Source of the DNA: Zygnema cylindricum
Taxonomy: Eukaryota > Streptophyta > Zygnematophyceae > Zygnematales > Zygnemataceae
Reading direction: 5' to 3'
DNA length: 64,000 nt
Assembly (NCBI GenBank): GCA_037447655.1
Contig: JBBHKE010001952.1
Span: 1-64,000 of the forward strand
Shown here: piece after piece, positions 32,111-43,510 of the stretch
Position numbering within the stretch: position 1 is the stretch's first letter
How the letters are laid out: each line of letters opens with the position of its first letter
The notes under the pieces: model-generated
Told to the model about the DNA's origin: nothing
Databases searched by the model: none
What the model saw: the letters and a program-made list of their open reading frames with translations, nothing else
Translations under genes and position numbers: made by a program

Positions 32111-33504
32111 TGAAATTCTATGGGCTCCATTGCCACACAGAATTCGCAGGTCTTAAGGAAGCTAATCTAGATAGTGCCGATTCCAAATTTATATTAACCC
32201 AAATGATTGACCCCTTGACAATCAGAACCTCATTAAAGCTTCACCCCTGTGAAATAAGACTTTCTGTGTGCTCAGTTCCACCACAGAATGCAAAGTTAGA
32301 ATAAGAGTTTTGGATAACATTCCCCACTTTGACTTTCCCTTAGAAATTCAGCCACCCTGGCAGGCAAAAACTTTGACCGACTAAACTCTTGTGTAGCTTA
32401 GACTTCCGTGAGTCCGGTGCAAAAAGAATCACTGAAAATGGTCAAGTAAATTTATAGTTATGGCTGACCAAAGTTTGCCTTTTATACAAGATGCTCTCTG
32501 GGAGAGGCGGCTATCTACCAAAAATATTCTAAGTCCTAAAACCTACTCACAACCCCTCTAGACCAATCAAAATATAGCACACTACATAATGTACATAGAA
32601 AGTACGGTAGCCGCCGTACTTTATGTACGAAAATATTCGGCACCACTCTCAGTCTGCCACGTGGCATACAAGTCATCGTTATTCTGTCTTTTTCTTCTCC
32701 GGCATCCAATAGGATGATGCCACGTGTCATTTTGACTTGCCGAATGGATTTTTGTTGACCGTTTAATTTCAACGGTTGTCATTCCGTGTTGACCGTTGAA
32801 ATTCTCGTCAACATGGAACCAGTTAGGACACGGACCAATCACATGACTATACCGTGCAGAAAGTACAGGTGCCGGAGTACCTTCTCTACAGTCCATATAC
32901 GACATCGTCATAATGTGACATTTGTCACATTGTGACTTGTCATCTCGTGTTCCGTATTTCCCGCAATCATCCAGGATATTGCCACGTGTCATCCGGAGTG
33001 GCGGCGCCCGAAAACCCCACGGCGGCCAATCCGGAATCCCGGCTCGCACCACGGCCGTCGATTCAAAATATCCTCTTTGTCCGGACCGTCAAAACAAATG
33101 TCTGTAACATTTGTTTCGTGCGGCATATAAGGTACAGTGGATTCTATGCCTTAAGATTCAGTTCTAGCAGTTAAATGGAATCTTTGACGTGCATTTGTTT
33201 AAGTACATATCGTTCCCCGTACATGCTAGCACCGGTCACAGACTTAACGGATGGAGCTACCGGCTACTCTGAAGGATGGCAGGTACCAGATTCATATCCT
33301 GGTTCCGTCATGTACATGCTTTTAGTAAACCTGCCATTATCTACTCCTGAATCTCTAAAGAGCTTAGGCAACCATAGCTCTAGCTCCCTATCCAGCCTTC
33401 AGTGACTACAACAAGTATGGGGGCTTGGAGAAGGGAGTCAGAGGCAAATGTCTCTACTCTTTTTCTATCCTAAAACAGACATAGAAAATACTCAAATATC
33501 AACA
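32111..33504 (-). repeat. Complete C-type LTR
   Basis: 1,394 bp, reading TGTTGATATTTGAG to GAATTTCA on the minus strand. It contains the antisense tRNA-like segment at 33247-33308 (plus-strand reading). It is more diverged from 41033-43510 than the fragment 38462-39118 is, so it is probably not their true partner. Confidence 0.85.
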
Positions 33505-33629
33505 AGCAGCGCAACCATAGCAGCTTAACATGGCAATATAGCAGCGCAGCAAGCAAACAAATCACCTGGTTCCATCACATCCTAAATTTGGGTTAGCGCA
33601 GCATGGAAGTATCGCTGTGGAGCTACTTA

Positions 33630-34075
33630 TCTATTCACCCAATCCTACTCCATTCCTACAATACTTCAGCTTGGGAGCAAGAAGAGCTTTAGTAAGCATA
33701 TCAGCAACCATTCTTGCGTCTTCCAGATATCATAATTTGATAGCCTTAGAGAACACTTTTTCTCTTACAAAGTGTAATCGTACATCCATGTGTTTACTCT
33801 TGAAGTGGTGACTTAGATTAGAGGCAATGGCAATGGCAGCCTGGTTATCACACCAGATCACGTGCAGACCAAGTATGTATCCTAATTCTTGCAACATGGA
33901 TTTTACCCATAAGAGTTCTTTGAGGGTCGAGCTTGCTGACATATATTCTGACTCCATTGTTGCCTGGCTGTAACCTTTTGAAGTTTGCTTCTCCAACAGC
34001 ACGTTCCGTTCCCAATTTGCAAAACGAACCCCGTGGTGGATTTTCGGCTTCGAATGTCGCCATAGCTTGTATCAC
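33630..34075 (-). pseudogene. pol: Copia E: RNase H end of pol, broken
   Basis: Minus-strand sequence with SQATMESEYMSASSTLKELLWVK, WCDNQAAIAIA and KHMDVRLHFVREKV, all typical of Copia RNase H, in frames that shift near 33900-34000. After AIKL an in-frame TGA precedes the normal C-terminal motif MVADMLTKAL, which ends at a stop near 33631. Confidence 0.88.
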
Positions 34076-34284
34076 TCCACGTTTGCAGTTTTACTTCGCC
34101 TCGCCTAGTGTGAGTTTGAGGTATTTGGTTCCTGCCAAATATCTTAAGACTCTCCTTGCTGCATCAAAATCAGATTTTCTCGGATTCTCTAGACTTCTGC
34201 TCAGTACGCCAACTACTGCAGCAATGTCAGGACGGGTACAGTTCATGAAATATATTAAGCTTCCCACTATCTGTCTATAAGGTA

Positions 34285-34869
34285 TCAGTGACAGAGGATC
34301 ATTCTCCCTGGCTCTAAATACTCGCTAACAATGACACCCGGTTCTGTCTCTTCTCCCTCTAACTTCTGCTGAAACTCCATTGGAGTTAGACATCCTTTTG
34401 CCCCCCGCATTCCATATTTATCTAACATGTTTCCAATAGCCTCATTTTGAGTCAATTTTATTACTTTCTTATTTTTGTCCCTCTCTACCTGGATACCCAA
34501 AATATACTTTGCCTCACCGAGGTCTTTCATCTCGAACCGTGAGTTTAGAGCAATTTTGATTTTGTTAATTTCAGTTATTGATTTGCTAATTAATAGTAAA
34601 TCATCTACATACACCGCTATATACACTATCCCATTTTCACCCTTTAGAACGTAGACAGAGTGATCAGAACTTATCCTTTGAAATCCTAGACTAGTTAAGA
34701 ATTCATCAAGCTTCAAATTCCATTGCCTAGGGGCATGTTTTAGGCCATACAGAGATATTAGCAACTTGCATTCTAATTGCTCTTTTCTTGGTTCTGCATA
34801 TTTTTCAGGCTTGTGCATATAAATAGTCTCCTCTAGTTCTCCATGCGAAAATGTTGTCTTTACATCCAT
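34285..34869 (-). pseudogene. pol: Copia E: reverse transcriptase fragment
   Basis: 195 codons covering DVKTTFSHGELEETIYM, YGLKHAPRQWNLKLDEFL, the catalytic YVDDLLL and MKDLGEAKYILGIQV. The start of the domain lies in other frames up to about 35050. Frameshifts at both sides make it non-functional. Confidence 0.92.
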
Positions 34870-35459
34870 CTAATGTATTTCCAAATTCTTTATAGCAGCT
34901 AGGGACAACAAAATCCTAACTGTTGGAAATCTTACAACCGGAGAGAACGTTTCTTCAAAATCGATTCTTTCCTTTTGATTATAACCCTCCGTCACAAGTC
35001 TGGCCTTATATCGTTCAATGGTGTTATCGGGATTTAACTTCACCTTGAATACCCTTTGCTACCGATTGCTTTTCGGTCCGGAGGAAGTTCCACAAGCTCC
35101 CATGTTTGAGCCTCCATGATCGACTTCATTTCGTCATTTGCTGCCTCGATCCAGTGATTTCGCTCTGGTGATGAGAAGGCCTCTTGGATGGTCAAGGGCT
35201 CCCCTGAGGCTGCCGAGTAGGCAAAGTGAGAGCTTGCTTGTAGGCGGCTGCTGGATCTTCTTCCCCGGAAATTTTGAGGCTGAGATCGTCCGATGCCGTG
35301 TATTGCTATGAGAGCGCTGATTGCGCTGGTTGTTATCCGTGTGCATTGATTGCTATTGGTCCGGTTGGAAATGAATTTGCTGAGGAATTCGGAGAGTGTC
35401 TGACTCTTAAGTCAACACCGGAGAATGTTGCACCTGCGAGACAATTTCTTGCATGCAAT
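34870..35459 (-). pseudogene. Copia E: degraded integrase-reverse transcriptase linker
   Basis: No long frame. Pieces on the minus strand correspond to the start of the reverse transcriptase and the variable region after integrase, with several stops. Confidence 0.6.
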
Positions 35460-35940
35460 CTAAGATGACATACTTCGTACTTTTTCTTGCTTTTGTTGCT
35501 CTGTCATTTGAAATAAATCTATCGGGTCTAGTTCATCTTTGACAATGATATTCCTTTCTACAACTATTTTTTGCCTCTCAAATACAAAGACTTTGTAACC
35601 TTTAGAGTGATCATAATATCCTAACAAAATACCCGGTAATCCCTTCGATTCCATTTTCCATCTGTCCGAGATAAAGCATTGACTACCAAAAACTTTGAAA
35701 TGGCTAACATCTGGTTTGCTACCTGTCAAGATCTCATACGGAGTAGAGTCTACCGATCTTGATCCTATCCTATTCTTAATATAAACTACACAATTTAGTG
35801 CCTCAGCCCAAAATTTCGGATCCACATTTTTATCTGCGAGCATCGACCTAGAGCTTTCCGTGAGAGTTCTATTTAATCTCTGTGATACCCCATTTTGTTC
35901 GAGGGAATATCGAACAGGGAGTAGATGAATTATACCTTCC
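35460..35940 (-). pseudogene. pol: Copia E: C-terminal part of integrase
   Basis: ADKNVDPKFWAEALNCVVYIKNR, TPYEILTGSKPDVSHFKVFGS and GILLGYYDHSKGYKVF are standard Copia integrase motifs. Upstream the minus-strand reading has stops near 35900-35950. Confidence 0.9.
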
Positions 35941-36080
35941 TCGAGTAAAAAGGTTTATTATAATGTATATTCACCACCATTGTCCGATGTGAGCTGCAAA
36001 ATTGGTAAATTATGAAGTTTTTCAACGTATGTTTTATAGTGTTTGAAGTGACCAAACACTTCACTCTTCTCCTTCATGAA

Positions 36081-37765
36081 TTAAACTTTTGTAAACCGTG
36101 TGAAATCATCTGTCAAAGTGACCATATATTTCATTCCTCCAGCAGATGGAACCTTCGCAGGACCAAAAACATCCGAATGAATTTGTTGTAAAAGTTTTGT
36201 GGACCGATGCTCAAACTCTTTACGAAATGGTAGTCTGTGTATTTTTCCCAAAGCGCAGCCATCACATGTTCTAACCGGCTGATCTGTGATTGATACACCC
36301 TCTATTCTGCCAGTAAGGACCATTTTTCTCAAACAATCATAGTTTACATGGCCTAATCTTTTATGCCACAACTCATCTGAATGCAAAACACCGGAGTACA
36401 GGACATCATTCTCCTTGGTATTAGCTATATCCATTTGGTACATCTTGCTATTATCTCTAGTACCTGTAACTGCGACTTTGCCATTTTTGCTAACAATCCG
36501 CCTACCATTTTTCAAATTAACCTCAAAGCCTTTACTCTCTACCAAGGATGTAAAAAACAGATTTCTCTTAAATTCAGGCACAAATAAGAAATTGTGAAGA
36601 GTTCTTTCAGTTGCTTTGGCTTCCACATCCACTAGCAAAGACACATCACCCACAGCACAAGTCTGAACACTCATTTCACAGGCATAATAAATGTTTTTTT
36701 CCGTCGTTGTTTTCAGATTTTTGAAGATGGCTTTGTTCCAGCACATGTGGGCTGACGCTCCACTATCCATTATCCATCTAGGGTCCTTCGCGCCCTCCAT
36801 CGCTGCCGCTATAGCAAATAGATCCGTCTCATCCTCAAAAAATGTCAGAGTCTCGTCTTCGAGTGATGAAGAGGCTGAAAACAGTGCATTTCCACGAGGT
36901 GGAGGCCCCGTGAAGTTTTTGTAAAACTGACTTTGTTGCCACATCGGCCTGTATAAACCTTTATTGTTAGATTTTTTAAGCTTAGGAAAAAATTTGTATC
37001 CGTAACCCCTCTCACTACAATAAAAACATGCATTTTTGGATTGTCTATTCCTACCCTGCTTAAACTGTCTAAGCTGATTAAACTGATATTTTTGATGATT
37101 AAACTGTCTTTTCTTCTCAAAGTCTGAATTAAAAGCCATTACCTGCTCAACATTGAGAATATTAGATGTAGCTTCCTCCTCTAGCAGAATATTGGTAGCT
37201 AACGCTAAAGTCCAGCTAGCTTTATCTTTCTGTTTGAGCATATCCGATGCTCCTTTCATACTACGAGGGAGACCCCGCATGAGCAACGCGGCCTGTTGAA
37301 ACCGAGGAAACTCCCCACTTGCGCAAGCATGTGCATCTATAATGATGAGAAACATGTTAGAATATTCAGCCATTGTATCGCTAGTGCATTTATAGTGCCA
37401 AATTTTTCCAGTTAATAGGAGTTCTTTTTGGACATTAGCTTTTTCATAATTAGTTTTAAGAGATTTCCAGATATCAATTGTTTTTATCATTTTTATCCGA
37501 GACATAGCTAAGTCCTCAAATATACAGAATTTTAGAATAGAGCGAGCTTGCGTATTTTTCTTAGACCATGATGGATCAGATTTATCCAGCGAACCATCTA
37601 ATATGTCGAAAAGATTGACATTCTCAAAATGTGTCTCCACCATATCCGCCCAATAAACATACTTTTCCCCGGAAAAGATAGGAATTCTCGATGACAAGCC
37701 CATAGCCTGTGGTTCTATGACCACCAGTGCAAGTGGAGGAGCAGCAGTAGTAGTAGAAGTAGACA
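36081..37765 (-). pseudogene. gag-pol: Copia E: Gag, protease and start of integrase
   Basis: One open frame of about 560 codons from MSTSTTTAAPPLALV. Gag region (SRIPIFSGEKYVYWADMV; LLMRGLPRSMKGASDML), zinc knuckle CFYCSERGYGYKFFP that lacks the His and last Cys, aspartic protease WIMDSGASAHMC, integrase zinc region LWHKRLGHVN...CDGCALGKIHRLPF and the first catalytic Asp (HSDVFGP). It stops at TAA after FTRFTKV, where a tyrosine codon is expected; the same frame continues with FMKEKSEVFGHF and TSDNGGEY. About 45 bp around 37730-37809 are duplicated at the 5' end. It is the only pol-bearing element here and too decayed to act now. Confidence 0.9.
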
Positions 37766-38461
37766 TGAGAGTGCAAGTGGAGGAGCAGCAGTAGTAGTAA
37801 AGTAGACATGATACACTCTTAGAAGCTATCAAGAATCCTATCAAACAGTTGTTTTAAAGTGCTCACCAAATCTGATACAAGCATCCAAACCTCACAAAAC
37901 TCTATCACAATATAGAGTAGCATAAACACTAACAACTCCCAAAGTTTCAGCACAATTGACAGGACAATACTCAAGATATAATACTCAAATGTTTCACAAA
38001 AACTATATGCAGTTTACTACTTGGAAGTCTGGATACATTTTGTGTTCTGAGTCCTAAGTCTTATACTTGACCTGAAAGGTACGTCAAACCGCCAAGCTAA
38101 CGCTAATCTATCAAGCTAGAGCTGAGCTACCACTAGATTCATATCTATCGTAGCTGCTCTATACTAAATGGAATCATATTAAAATATCCGCAGCTGCGTT
38201 GTCTGTACGGATCGTATCAAATGTAATCGCAGTTGTGTTGTCTTAACTTCGTCGCTGCTGCTTTGTTCTAACTGCGTCGCAGATGCGTTGATGTATCGCA
38301 GTTGTGTTGTCTCCTCTTGATGTGTGACGTGGATGTGGATGTAAGTGTCAAACCAAGATACATAAAACAATGCTTTAAGTGATGACCCGTGTCCTTGTAG
38401 ATTTTGTCTTCCTGTCGTAATACTAATTTACTGAGACTTAAAGCTTTCCAAAAACAATAAT
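37708..38461 (-). repeat. Possible 5' LTR and leader of Copia E
   Basis: On the minus strand the sequence up to 37708 ends ACCACA and is followed by GGCTATGGGC, a degraded form of the half-tRNA primer site seen in A, B and C. By analogy the LTR of E would end here. A competing normal site (TTGTATCAGA near 37880) resembles the acceptor-end primer TGGTATCAGA. GCAGTTGTGTTGTC-type repeats lie at 38190-38320. No matching 3' copy exists. Confidence 0.4.
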
Positions 38462-39118
38462 TGTAACGTGCAGAAAGTACAGGTGCCGGAGTACCTTCTG
38501 TACGGTCCATGTACGACATCGTCATAATGTGACATTTGTCACATTGTGACTTGTCATCTCGTGTTCCGCATTTCCCGCAACCATCCAGGATATTGCCACG
38601 TGTCATCCGGAGTGGCGGAGCCCGAAAACGCCACGACGGCCAGTCCGGAATCCCGGCTCGCACCACGATCGTCGATTCAAAATATCCTCTTTGTCCGGAC
38701 CGTCAAAACAAATGTCCTTAACATTTGTTTCGTGCGGCATATAAGGTACAGTGGATTCTATGCCCTAAGATTCCGTTCTAGCACTTAAATGGAATCTTTG
38801 ACGTGCATTTGTTTAAGTACATATCGTTCCCCGTACATGCTAGCACCGGTCACAGACTTAACGGATGGAGCTACCGGCTACTCTGAAGGATGGCAGGTAC
38901 CAGGTTCATATCCTGGTTCCGTCATGTACTTGCATTTAGTAAACCTGCCATTATCTACTGCTGTTTCTCTAGAGAGCTTAGGCAGCCATAGCTCTAGCTC
39001 CCTATCCAGCCTTTAGTGACTACAACAAGTATGGGGGCTTGGAGAAGGGAGTCAGAGGCAGATGTCTCTACTCTTTTTCTATCCTAAAACAGACATAGAA
39101 AATACTCAAATATAAACA
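38462..39118 (-). repeat. Partial 3' LTR of element C
   Basis: Matches 41770-42160 and 43345-43510 closely. Its outer part (to TGAAATTC) is missing at the junction with E. The polypurine tract complement CTCCCCTTATTATCT at 39119 adjoins its 5' terminus, as in element B. Confidence 0.85.
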
Positions 39119-39237
39119 CTCCCCTTATTATCTAGTCTATTTTCCTTTTGACTCCCACACACAAATAAACAAACACTTCCTCCCCCTTTTCCCTTTTTCT
39201 TTTTCCTTTTTTTTCATAAAACTTTAAGACAATACCC

Positions 39238-41052
39238 TCATAATTTAAAAAGGTCTTTTAGACGAGCTGAAATAATCTTTCCATCTTGTTGAACATAAAT
39301 CCCGCTTTTCATAAATCTGAGCAAAGATTTTATCCATCTCATCTCTTTTCCATCCACACAAAATCCGATTTCCCCCGTGTAGTTCAAAAAGGCACCCCCA
39401 TCTCCAATCCGCAACACACACCCTGATGCTAACCCTTTTACAGGCACATCTTCATAAATGGCATCTCTCCCATTAGTGATGTGAAACCCATTACCCCCTA
39501 AGATTTCCCAAACAACAAGCGTCCCCACTAAGTTCCTCATAAGATCTACGTCTTCCGTACTCATATTTTTATCCATGATACTCACCTCATTTTTTGAACT
39601 TTCCTCACTCTCTCCCATGGAATTCTTTCCACTATCACTTTCTATTTTGATTCCCAAAAAATATATCTCCTCCCCTAAACCTTTCAGTAAATATTCTTTT
39701 TCTCCCCTATCCTTTGGAGTCCCCTTTAGATTTACTTCTCCCCTTTCCTCGGAATCCATTGAAGACTCCCTTTCAGGCCAATTTTTAGTTTTCGATATAT
39801 TTATGGAATTATCCTCATTAACTTTATTTTTCCCTTTTTCCCTTATAGATCCTAGATCTGACTTTTTCATTTCTAAGTCATCCTTTCTACACTCCTTCAC
39901 ATCCTCATCGAGTCTAATTCCCACAAACTGTTGCCTTCGTGGAATTTCTGTATGTATTTCACACTTCTCCATACTACCGATGTGAAGAAGCTCCACAATA
40001 TCTTCATCCTCTTTCTCCTCTTCCCCTTCTTCCTCTTCATCCACATTACAACTTCTAAGTTCCTCCAAACGAGGACATTCCTCCATATAATGACCCGATT
40101 CTCTACAAAAGAAGCAAACCCCTTTTTTCAAAGCTCCCATTTCTTTTCCTCTCCCTCTCTTTCCACCAAAGTTCCGATAAGGTTTACCTTTGTCTTTCTT
40201 CCTCTCATCACGCTTCCGCCAATCACCACCAGCTTTTAGTGCATTCACCCTATCACTTCCCCTACGAAGCTCTAAAGTGTTTTCCCTCATAAGAATCATC
40301 CCCATGGTAATGCTCCAAGTCCATGAGGAGCCCTATGTTTCTTGCATACGGTTAATTATGTTTTCATACTCATCGGGAGTTTCATGATTAGTGTGTTAAT
40401 CTTTCTCTCCTCAGATTCAACATACCCTGCACTAGCAAGCTCAACATATAACGCAGCAATATCATTGCAAAACTCTATCATGCTACCTCCTTTATAAACA
40501 TAGGCCTCTATTTCATGTTTTACTAATTGCTGTCACTGTATAGTCTCACTCTTATAAATCTGAATTACTGTTTCCCAAATTTCCGAAGACTTGGTTAGAT
40601 TTAAGAGAGTGATAGCTATAGACTTAGACACGTATCTAAGTATGAGATGTTTTACCACAGTGTTTTTGTATTCCCATATTTTTCTATCATTTTCTTCAGT
40701 TTTTGGTTCAGTTATAGTCCGTACAAGTGGAACTGTAGCCGACAGCCTAGCTCCCCTCACCATCGGTGTTCCTTTTTCCTTCTCCCCTATTCCCCCTTCC
40801 ATGGCAATGATCTTCCTTTCACCTTCCGTTGCATGTAAAATCCGGTTGGTTTTCTGGGAAGTCCCAGATGAATCTCCGTTGTGAGTTCCTCCAAAGCTCG
40901 TTGTGACACCTCACTTGTCCCGATATAATCCCCCAAAAGTGCTTTTCAAAAAGCAACCACTCCATCATAAACTCCCAATAAGTGAAGTCTCTTCCATCAA
41001 ACATAGGCACCCTAGATGGTGGGCCCATTTTTTGAAATTCTATGGGCTCCAT
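39238..41052 (-). pseudogene. gag: Gag of element C, broken in several places
   Basis: Minus-strand homologue of the element B gag. The first part (MEPIEFQKMGPPSRVPMFDG, 40819-41052) starts in the LTR. The second (40533-40802) ends at TGA where B has an Arg codon. Most of the rest is one 355-codon frame (39238-40305) with intact CCHC knuckle CFFCRESGHYMEECP, acidic linker and the same unknown block (MDKNMSTEDVDLMRNLVGT, EDVPVKG, IGDG, VDGKEMRW). Frameshifts lie near 40310-40530 and 40803-40830. The C-terminal domain is better kept than the N-terminal part. Confidence 0.88.
41018..41032 (-). promoter_or_regulatory. Primer-binding site of element C, degraded half-tRNA(iMet) type
   Basis: Reads AAAAATGGGCCCACC on the minus strand directly after the LTR end. 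ATGGGCCCACC (11 nt) is still complementary to initiator tRNA-Met around the anticodon; the first four bases are not. Confidence 0.75.
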
Positions 41053-43510
41053 TGCCACACAGAATTCGCAGGTCTTAAGGAAGCTAATCTAGATAGTGCC
41101 GATTCCAAGTTTATATTAACCCAAATGATTGACCCCTTGACAATCAGAACCTCATTAAAGCTTCACCCCTGTGAAATAAGACTTTCTGTGTGCTCAGTTC
41201 CACCACAGAATGCAAAGTTAGAATAAGAGTTTTGGATAACATTCCCCACTTTGACTTTCCCTTAGAAATTCAGCCACCCTGGCAGGCAAAAACTCTGACC
41301 GACTAAACTCTTGTGTAGCCTAGACTCCCGTGAGTCCGGTGCAAAAAGAATCACTGAAAATGGTCAAGTAAATTTATAGTTATGGCTGACCAAAGTTTGC
41401 CTTTTATACAAGATGCTCTCTGGGAGAGGCGGCTATCTACCAAAAACATTCTAAGTCCTAAAGCCTACTCACAACCCCTCTAGACCAATCAGAATATAGC
41501 ACACTATATAATGTACATAGAAAGTACGGTAGCCGCCGTACTTTATGTACGAAAATATTCGGCACCACTCTCAGTTTGCCACGTGGCATACAAGTCATCG
41601 TTATTCTGTCTTTTTCTTCTCCGGCATCCAATAGGATGATGCCACGTGTCATTTTGACTTGCCGAATTGATTTTTGTTGACCGTTAAATTTCAACGGTTG
41701 TCATTCCGTGTTGACCGTTGAAATTCTCGTCAACATGGAACCAGTTAGGACACGGACCAATCACATGACTGTAACGTGCAGAAAGTACAGGTGCCGGAGT
41801 ACCTTCTGTACGGTCCATGTACGACATCGTCATAATGTGACATTTGTCACATTGTGACTTGTCATCTCGTGTTCCGCATTTCCCGCAACCATCCAGGATA
41901 TTGCCACGTGTCATCCGGAGTGGCGGAGCCCGAAAACGCCACGACGGCCAGTCCGGAATCCCGGCTCGCACCACGATCGTCGATTCAAAATATCCTCTTT
42001 GTCCGGACCGTCAAAACAAATGTCCTTAACATTTGTTTCGTGCGGCATATAAGGTACAGTGGATTCTATGCCCTAAGATTCCGTTCTAGCACTTAAATGG
42101 AATCTTTGACGTGCATTTGTTTAAGTACATATCGTTCCCCGTACATGCTAGCACCGGTCATGTTGATATTTGTGTATTTTCTAGGTCTGTAAATAGGATA
42201 GAAAAAGGCAGAGGCAATCTGCCTCTAACTCCCCTTTCCAAACCCCCACACTTGTTGTAGTCACTGAAGGCTGGATAGGGAGCTAGAGCCATGGTTGCCT
42301 AAGCTCTCTAGAGTAGACAAGGGGTAAGTTAGGTACTCTTACCAAAAGTTAGTTGACGGTCCTAGGAATTGATCTTGGTACCTGTCGTCTGACAATCGGT
42401 AATAGCCGGTTGCTTTAACCGTTTAGTCTAGCGCTAGTACTAAGACATATTAGGTTTGATAATTATTTACTTATTTTCACGTAGACTTTATCATTTAACT
42501 CGAAATCAATGCGTAGTGCATAGATACAGTTATACAAAAGTACGAAGTACGATACGGTTACAAAATAAATACCGCGCATTTTATTAGACATTAAAAAGAA
42601 TACCGTGCAAGTATTTATGTCGGCTACGATTGAAATCCGGATTTGATCGGACGGCCGCAAAGGATGCCGAGATCGCGGAATAGGATTTTGGCGGTTTGCG
42701 ATCACCGCCACATCGAATGACACGTGGCAAAACCACATTGGATTGCGGCAACTCCAGAGATTACGGAAACGAATCCCGATATGACATGTGTTGACATTTT
42801 GGCCATGTCGTACGATGGCCGTACATAAAGTACACTGCCACCTGTACTTTTATGTACGACAAAGTATTTTAATTGGTGCCGTACTTCAGTAAATAGAGTT
42901 TTAGCCGTGAGTAGGCAGACCGAGACTTAGTAATATTTAGGTACCTCTCTCTCTAAGAGAGCTTGTAACTATAAAGGTCATCTTTGACCAGCCATAACTT
43001 AATGCTCGGGTGAGCAAATTCAGTGATTCATTTTGCTGCGGACTCAGGGGAGTCCAAGCTACACAAGGGTGTAGTCGGTCAGAGTCTTTGCGTGCTAGGG
43101 TGGCGCTTATTCAGTGGGAAAGTCAAAGTGGGGAATATTATCCAAAACACATATTGAAGCTTTGCATTTTGTGGTGGAACTGAGCACACAAAAGGTCTTC
43201 TCTTCACAGGGGTGAAGGTATATTGGGGTTCTTATTGTCAAGGGATCATTTATTTGGGTTTATATCAACTTGGAGTCGGCACTATCTAGATTAGTTTCTT
43301 TTGGATCTGCGAATTCTGTGGGCAATGGAGCCCATAGAATTTCAATCTACTCCTGTTTCTCTAAAGAGCTTAGGCAGCCATAGCTTTAGCTCCCTATCCA
43401 GCCTTTAGTGACTACAACAAGTATGGGGGCTTGGAGAAGGGAGTCAGAGGCAGATGTCTCTACTCTTTTTCTATCCTAAAACAGACATAGAAAATACTCA
43501 AATATCAACA
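41033..43510 (-). repeat. 5' LTR of element C, interrupted by a solo LTR
   Basis: 41033-42160 and 43345-43510 are two parts of one LTR. About 125 bp that should lie between them (present at 38849-38975) are missing, replaced by the plus-strand LTR 42161-43344. Confidence 0.85.
42161..43344 (+). mobile_element. Solo LTR (related family)
   Basis: 1,184 bp from TGTTGATATTTGTG to AGAATTTCA. It contains the U3 palindrome (42820-42859), an antisense tRNA-like segment (42356-42422) and the motif CACAAGGGTGTAGTCGG. No target duplication is visible (GGTCA versus ATCTA), and LTR sequence on the insertion site is lost. Confidence 0.85.

Larger units (their letters stand above)
32111..43510 (-). mobile_element. 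Composite retrotransposon complex (elements C and E plus LTRs)
   Basis: The outer ends are LTR termini (TGAAATTC at 32111, ATCAACA at 43510) and the flanks GTTTT (32106-32110) and GTTCT (43511-43515) resemble a 5-bp target duplication with one change. From high to low coordinates: 5' LTR of C with a solo LTR inside, broken gag of C, partial 3' LTR of C (38462-39118), decayed Copia gag-pol E, then a complete LTR (32111-33504). This needs at least one recombination or deletion besides insertions. Confidence 0.75.

Noticed and set aside
35274-35468. 64-codon plus-strand frame
   Set aside because: It lies antisense in the decayed Copia linker region and has no features of a gene.
38861-38922. 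A functional tRNA gene
   Set aside because: The segment lacks a proper anticodon stem and full-length acceptor stem and recurs only as part of the LTRs, so I report it as tRNA-like structure only.
39575-40387. Plus-strand frames opposite the element C gag
   Set aside because: Same composition effect as for element B; the minus-strand Gag homology explains the region.
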